From assembly GCA_017882325.1 (NCBI GenBank), contig JADGPQ010000007.1, positions 1-35,694 on the forward strand: 35,694 nt of DNA, written 5' to 3'. How positions within the stretch are numbered: position 1 is the stretch's first letter; every line of letters starts with the position of its first letter. The notes below the pieces were generated by a model, which made no database searches, was not told the DNA's origin, and saw only the letters and a list, made by a program, of their open reading frames with translations. Made by a program: the position numbers and the translations under genes. Of the stretch, positions 32,359 to 35,694 are shown one piece after another. The DNA is from Thermoleophilia bacterium (GTDB lineage Bacteria; Actinomycetota; Thermoleophilia; UBA2241).

Positions 32359-33274
32359 GCTCCGGGGGAGCTTCGCCGTGCGGATGGACGAGGCCGGCGC
32401 ACGTCTTGACGTCGTCCTTGCGGCGCGCGCCGGCCTCTCCCGCTCGGCCGCCCAGCGCCTCATCGAGGAAGGTCGCGTGACCGTCGACGGCCGGCCTGCC
32501 CGCAAGCGCCATGAGTTGCGCATCGGAGAAGGCGTCGTGTGGCAGCGCGGCCCCGAGCCCTCCCCGGTACTCATGGCGGAGAACGTGCCCTACGGCATCG
32601 TGTACGAGGACGACTGGTTGCTGGTGGTCGACAAGCCGGCCGGCGTAGTCGTCCATCCGGCGCCGGGACACGAGCACGGCACGCTCGCTCAGGGGCTCGT
32701 TGAGCACGGCGCCCGCGGCGGTCACGAGCTGCGGCCCGGCATCGTCCACCGCCTCGACAAGGACACCTCGGGCCTGCTCATCGTGGCCAAGGGCGACCGT
32801 GCCTACCAGGCGCTGGTCGCCGCCATGGAGCGGCGCGACATCAAGCGCGTCTACTTGGCGCTCCTCCACGGCGACCTGCCCCAGGACGACGGCGCCATCG
32901 ACGCGCCCATCGGCCGGCATGTGCGTGACCGCAAACGCATGTCGCTGCACACGACCGCCGGCAAGCGCGCCGTGACGCACTTCCGCGTGCTGGGCCGCGC
33001 GCCGGGCTTCACGCTCGTGCGGGTGCAGCTCGAGACCGGCCGTACGCACCAGATCCGCGTGCACTTCGCGGCGCTCGGCTACCCCGTGGCCGGAGACGTC
33101 CAGTACGGTGGCCGGGAAAGGCCGGAGAACCTCGACCGCCAGTTCCTGCACGCCGCGCAGCTGGCGTTTCCGCATCCCGAGGACGAGCGGCAGCTGCGCT
33201 TCACCAGCCCTCTGCCGGCCGACCTCTCGGCCTTCCTGGCAGAGCAAGGCCTTCCGGCACAGCCCGCGTCGTAA
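32342..33274 (+). CDS. rluD: RluD-type rRNA pseudouridine synthase
   Basis: 310-residue RluA-family enzyme with an N-terminal S4 RNA-binding domain (about residues 15-75, with [19 protein letters not shown]). The catalytic domain contains [16 protein letters not shown], the active Asp in [15 protein letters not shown] near residue 140, and [20 protein letters not shown]. It probably modifies 23S rRNA, but the exact uridines (RluC, RluD or other) cannot be settled by eye. The GTG start lies within lspA. It closes the long housekeeping block; no obvious T-tailed terminator follows. Confidence 0.9.
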   Translation: MVLEPELRGSFAVRMDEAGARLDVVLAARAGLSRSAAQRLIEEGRVTVDGRPARKRHELRIGEGVVWQRGPEPSPVLMAENVPYGIVYEDDWLLVVDKPAGVVVHPAPGHEHGTLAQGLVEHGARGGHELRPGIVHRLDKDTSGLLIVAKGDRAYQALVAAMERRDIKRVYLALLHGDLPQDDGAIDAPIGRHVRDRKRMSLHTTAGKRAVTHFRVLGRAPGFTLVRVQLETGRTHQIRVHFAALGYPVAGDVQYGGRERPENLDRQFLHAAQLAFPHPEDERQLRFTSPLPADLSAFLAEQGLPAQPAS

Positions 33275-33726
33275 GCGGCGTTCGGATCGACCTCCGATGG
33301 GCCGCCGCGCTCCTCGGCCTCACGGCTTGCGGCGCAACAGCAGGCCAGAGAGGCACACCGGAGAATCGAAGCGGTGGTCAAGGATGGACCTGAGCAAGCG
33401 AAAGCAGCTGCCCCGGCCCGTTGCGCGACACGGGAGCGGACCACCTCAACTGCGCCCGGGCAGAGGTCAGTTTCGCGGCGATGGTGCTCGGCGCCAATGC
33501 GGAGCCTTGTGGGGATCGGCCGTGTCCCTGGGACTTCGTGACCGCTGCCTGGACTCCCCTGTGCAGAGGACTTCTCGGAAACGTCACGGACACCCCGGCG
33601 GGCCACGGCAGGTTCAGGGCCGACGGAAAGTACATGTCCTGCGAGGGCCACGTCTCGTGGGCGTGCGCCCACCTACTCGACATCCTCGAAACGACAAGCT
33701 CGCCGACCTGAGTCGACCCCTCCTGA
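33275..33726. other. Gene-poor stretch after rluD with one weak ORF
   Basis: About 450 bases with no recognisable gene, RNA or repeat. The best candidate is an open frame 33421-33711 (plus; TTG start, or ATG 33480). Its product is cysteine-rich, with contexts AEPCGDRPCPWDF and SCEGHVSWACAHLLDIL. It lacks a ribosome site, and a neighbouring frame is also open for part of the way. It could be a small genuine protein or a decayed remnant. Base use looks less GC-biased than in the housekeeping genes before it. Confidence 0.3.
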
Positions 33727-35109
33727 CTAAGCGACGAACGGCTTCGCCTTGACGTACCTGCCGGAGCCTTCGTTGCCGACCCAGCGACCGTCGGACACAA
33801 CGACCTCGCCTCTGCTCAGCACCGTCCGCACCGCGCCCATGACACGCATGCCTTCGTAGGGCGTGTAGTCGATGTTCTGCATCTGCGTGGCGGCGGAGAT
33901 CACGGCTTCGACCGACGGATCGAAGACGACTACGTCGGCATCGCTGCCTGGGGCGACGACGCCCTTCTGGGGATAGAGTCCGAACAGACGCGCCGGGGCG
34001 CTGCTGAAGACGTCGACCAGCTTCGGCATGCTGATCTCGCTGCCCACCACGCCGAGCGTATGAAGGATCAGGAGACGATGCTCCACCCCCGGGCATCCGT
34101 TCGGGACCTTGTGGAACCCCTCGGTCAGGCCCATCTCTTTCTGCCCAGCATAGTTGAAAGCGGCGTGGTCACTGGCCACCGTCGACAGATCGCCGGTGCG
34201 GAGCCCGGCCCACAGGCCGGCCCAGTTGGACTTGTCGCGGAGGGGCGGCGAGCAGATGAACTTGGCTCCCTCAAACCCGGGGACGTCGAAGTCGTCGACC
34301 GACAGCGCGAGATACTGCGGGCACGTCTCGCCGTAGACGGCCTGGCCTCTGTCCCTGGCCGCTCGGATCTCGTCCAAAGCCCTCGTGCAACTTACGTGCA
34401 CGATGTAGATGGGAGCCTCAGCGATCTCCGCGAGCATGATGGCTCGCCTGGTCGCCTCACTCTCAGCGGCGGGAGGACGCGTGGTCAGGTGGTACCTCGG
34501 GGCAGTCTTGCCCGCCGCCAGATGCTCCTTGATGAGCACGTCGATGACGTCGCCGTTCTCGGCATGGACACATACGAGTGCTCCACACGCCTTGCCCTTC
34601 TGAAGGGTCTGAAGAAGAGTGGCGTCGTCGACCATGATGGCGCCCTTGTAGGCCATGAACAGCTTGAGGCTGGTGACGCCTTCATCGACCAGCAAGGGTA
34701 TCTCGGCCAGGGTGTCGGCGGTGAGATCGGTGACGGCCATGTGCAGCCCGTAGTCCACGACCACGTGGCCGTCGGCCATCTCTCTCCAGTCAGCGTAAGT
34801 CTTCAGCAGCGCGTCGCCGGGCGCCTGCATGGCGAAGTCCACGACCATCGTGGTACCGCCGGTCGCGGCGGCCTTCGTGCCCGTGTCGAATCTCTCGCAA
34901 CTGACGGTGCCCCCGAAGGGCATCTGGAAATGAGTGTGCACATCGATGCCCCCGGGGAGCACGTACGCGTCCGAGGCATCCACGATCTCGGCTCCGTCAC
35001 GCGGGAGATCCAGGCCCACTGCGACGATCCGCTCGCCGTCCACGAGAACATCGGCTTGGCATTCGCCTTCAGAGCTCACCACTGTACCGCCCGTGATGAT
35101 CGTCTTCAC
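33727..35109 (-). CDS. Dihydropyrimidinase / D-hydantoinase family amidohydrolase
   Basis: 460-residue amidohydrolase that opens cyclic ureides such as dihydrouracil or hydantoins. The metal ligands of the family are visible: GGIDVHTHF near residue 57, the carboxylated lysine in SLKLFMAYKG near 148, CVHAENGD near 182, YIVHVSCT near 237, and SDHAAFNYAGQK near 313. The ending (DADVVVFDP and a typical C-terminal barrel) is complete. GTG 35109 is chosen because GGAGG (35121-35117) stands seven bases upstream and the family N-terminus KTIITGGTVV follows. The frame is open further but unconserved. Divergent to a semialdehyde dehydrogenase-like gene, which favours pyrimidine breakdown. Substrate is inferred, not shown. 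Confidence 0.88.
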   Translation of the reverse strand: MKTIITGGTVVSSEGECQADVLVDGERIVAVGLDLPRDGAEIVDASDAYVLPGGIDVHTHFQMPFGGTVSCERFDTGTKAAATGGTTMVVDFAMQAPGDALLKTYADWREMADGHVVVDYGLHMAVTDLTADTLAEIPLLVDEGVTSLKLFMAYKGAIMVDDATLLQTLQKGKACGALVCVHAENGDVIDVLIKEHLAAGKTAPRYHLTTRPPAAESEATRRAIMLAEIAEAPIYIVHVSCTRALDEIRAARDRGQAVYGETCPQYLALSVDDFDVPGFEGAKFICSPPLRDKSNWAGLWAGLRTGDLSTVASDHAAFNYAGQKEMGLTEGFHKVPNGCPGVEHRLLILHTLGVVGSEISMPKLVDVFSSAPARLFGLYPQKGVVAPGSDADVVVFDPSVEAVISAATQMQNIDYTPYEGMRVMGAVRTVLSRGEVVVSDGRWVGNEGSGRYVKAKPFVA

Positions 35110-35470
35110 TTCTGGGCCTCCTTCTTGATCGCCCTCAGCTTTCGCCCGGATCGTGCCGGAGGAGTCCTGCTGGACGCCCTCTGACCAATGACAATGTAGC
35201 ACACGAGGCTCGGGCATCTGGGCCCGCGACGGATTGTGCATCCACGCCGCCGGGTCTCAGGCGGCCGTCAGTTTCTTCTCGGTGGCTCAGTGCAGCGTGC
35301 CCGCCGAGGTAGGTTCACTGGTACACCCTCGGTCTGTTGAGATTGTGCACCTGCACCCACTCAACAGAGCGATGGGACGCTACCATAGGGTCTGCCATAC
35401 GCACTGGGCCGGCGCCCCCGCGTGCGCCGATGATATGTCGGAGGGAGTACCCTCCAGAAGGAGTGAAGGA
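35110..35470. other. Divergent intergenic region between amidohydrolase and dehydrogenase genes
   Basis: 361 bases between two outward-reading genes. On the minus strand TACATT (35198-35193) is a weak -10 candidate for the amidohydrolase. On the plus strand TACCAT (35381-35386) is a candidate for the dehydrogenase. The nested palindrome 35334-35367 lies just upstream of the latter. A frame 35234-35488 is open but shows no family features and ends at the TAA inside the dehydrogenase start. Confidence 0.4.
35334..35367. promoter_or_regulatory. Nested 34-bp palindrome, probable operator
   Basis: CTGTTGAG (35334-35341) is matched by CTCAACAG (35360-35367). Between them GTGCA (35345-35349) and TGCAC (35352-35356) form an inner repeat around a CC centre. 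Thirteen of sixteen positions per arm are symmetric. It begins 14 bp upstream of a TACCAT -10 candidate, where a regulator could act. The length and two-part symmetry suggest a dimer-of-dimers site. Confidence 0.55.
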
Positions 35471-35694
35471 ATGACTGAGGCAGCCTAAGGCACGTTCAAC
35501 CTTCTCAAGCCGCTCAAAGAAGACTATGGCACCCTCAAGAACTTCGTCGACGGCGACTGGGTCGCTCCCCGGACCGAACGCTTCCTCGACATCAACGACC
35601 CGGCCAGCGGCAAGGTCATCGGCAAGGTGCCGCTGAGTACCACGGCCGACGTCGACAAGGCCATCGACGCCGCCAACGACGCGTTCTGGGATTG
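35471..35694 (+). CDS. (Methyl)malonate-semialdehyde dehydrogenase-like N-terminus, early in-frame stop, cut by window end
   Basis: From about 35489 the frame encodes the N-terminal strand region of the aldehyde dehydrogenase superfamily: LKNFVDGDWVAPRTERFLDI, NDPASGKVIGKVPL and DVDKAIDAANDAF, closest by eye to the MmsA/IolA group. A strong double ribosome site (GAAGGAG and GAAGGA) precedes ATG 35471, but the fifth codon is followed by TAA at 35486-35488 in the same frame. No ATG, GTG or TTG lies between that stop and the conserved residues. The gene may be broken, wrongly sequenced, or started at an unusual codon. The active site lies outside the window. Next to dihydropyrimidinase it would fit the last step of reductive pyrimidine breakdown. 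Confidence 0.65.

Noticed and set aside
34060-35184. 374-codon plus-strand open frame opposite the amidohydrolase
   Set aside because: The minus strand has all metal-binding motifs and a ribosome site; the plus frame has no recognisable domain.
35234-35488. 84-codon plus-strand frame before the dehydrogenase
   Set aside because: No family features; it runs through the palindrome and candidate promoter and ends at the TAA that interrupts the dehydrogenase start.

Overview
The window is very GC-rich and almost fully coding. Start codons are often GTG, and stop/start overlaps of the ATGA or GTGA type are frequent. The gene content (zinc-type ribosomal protein L28, SepF and DivIVA cell-division proteins, Asp23 with FakA/FakB, an FMN riboswitch, DUF512 next to der) suggests a Gram-positive, probably deep-branching Actinomycetota (Thermoleophilia, Rubrobacteria or Coriobacteriia type). 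A tyrosine phenol-lyase and a DUF1858 protein hint at an anaerobic or amino-acid-fermenting life style. The lineage assignment is inference; no rRNA or tRNA gene was seen.

Layout. 22-5903: phospholipid, isoprenoid and ribosome-assembly genes plsC, ispH, DUF512 radical-SAM, der, plsY, gpsA. 6081-9734: metK and priA; priA starts inside a perfect 18-bp hairpin. 9760-13351: def, fmt, rsmB, rpe. 13347-17054: a TATAAT promoter, an FMN riboswitch with terminator, then ribD-ribE-ribBA-ribH, a complete riboflavin operon. 17142-18530: tyrosine phenol-lyase. 18540-19036 (minus): a small two-zinc-finger protein and rpmB. 19151-24384: DUF1858, Asp23, fakA, fakB (DegV), recG. 24420-33274: a DHH-CBS-tRNA nucleotidyltransferase fusion, M50 protease, pgeF, PLP-binding protein, sepF, proC, divIVA, DUF167, a small cysteine protein, lspA, rluD. 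33275-35694: a sparser, accessory-looking end with a dihydropyrimidinase-type hydantoinase (minus) and, divergently, the start of a (methyl)malonate-semialdehyde dehydrogenase-like gene. A nested palindrome lies between those two.

How the genes work together. FakA and FakB make acyl-phosphate from free fatty acids. PlsY transfers it to the glycerol-3-phosphate made by GpsA, and PlsC adds the second acyl chain, so most of a Gram-positive phosphatidate route is present. Def and Fmt act on the two ends of N-formylmethionine chemistry. SepF, DivIVA and the PLP-binding protein form the usual division neighbourhood. Dihydropyrimidinase and the semialdehyde dehydrogenase fit reductive pyrimidine breakdown.

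Most interesting signals: (1) four genes (der, def, recG and the tRNA nucleotidyltransferase fusion) have a TANNNT hexamer exactly 6 nt before the start codon, the signature of leaderless transcripts; (2) the priA start codon forms the GTGA loop of a perfect hairpin; (3) DUF167 is readable only with a -1 shift at an A5 run; (4) the dehydrogenase gene has an in-frame TAA at codon 6; (5) Fmt lacks its catalytic Asn; (6) the FMN-switch terminator also covers the ribD ribosome-binding region.
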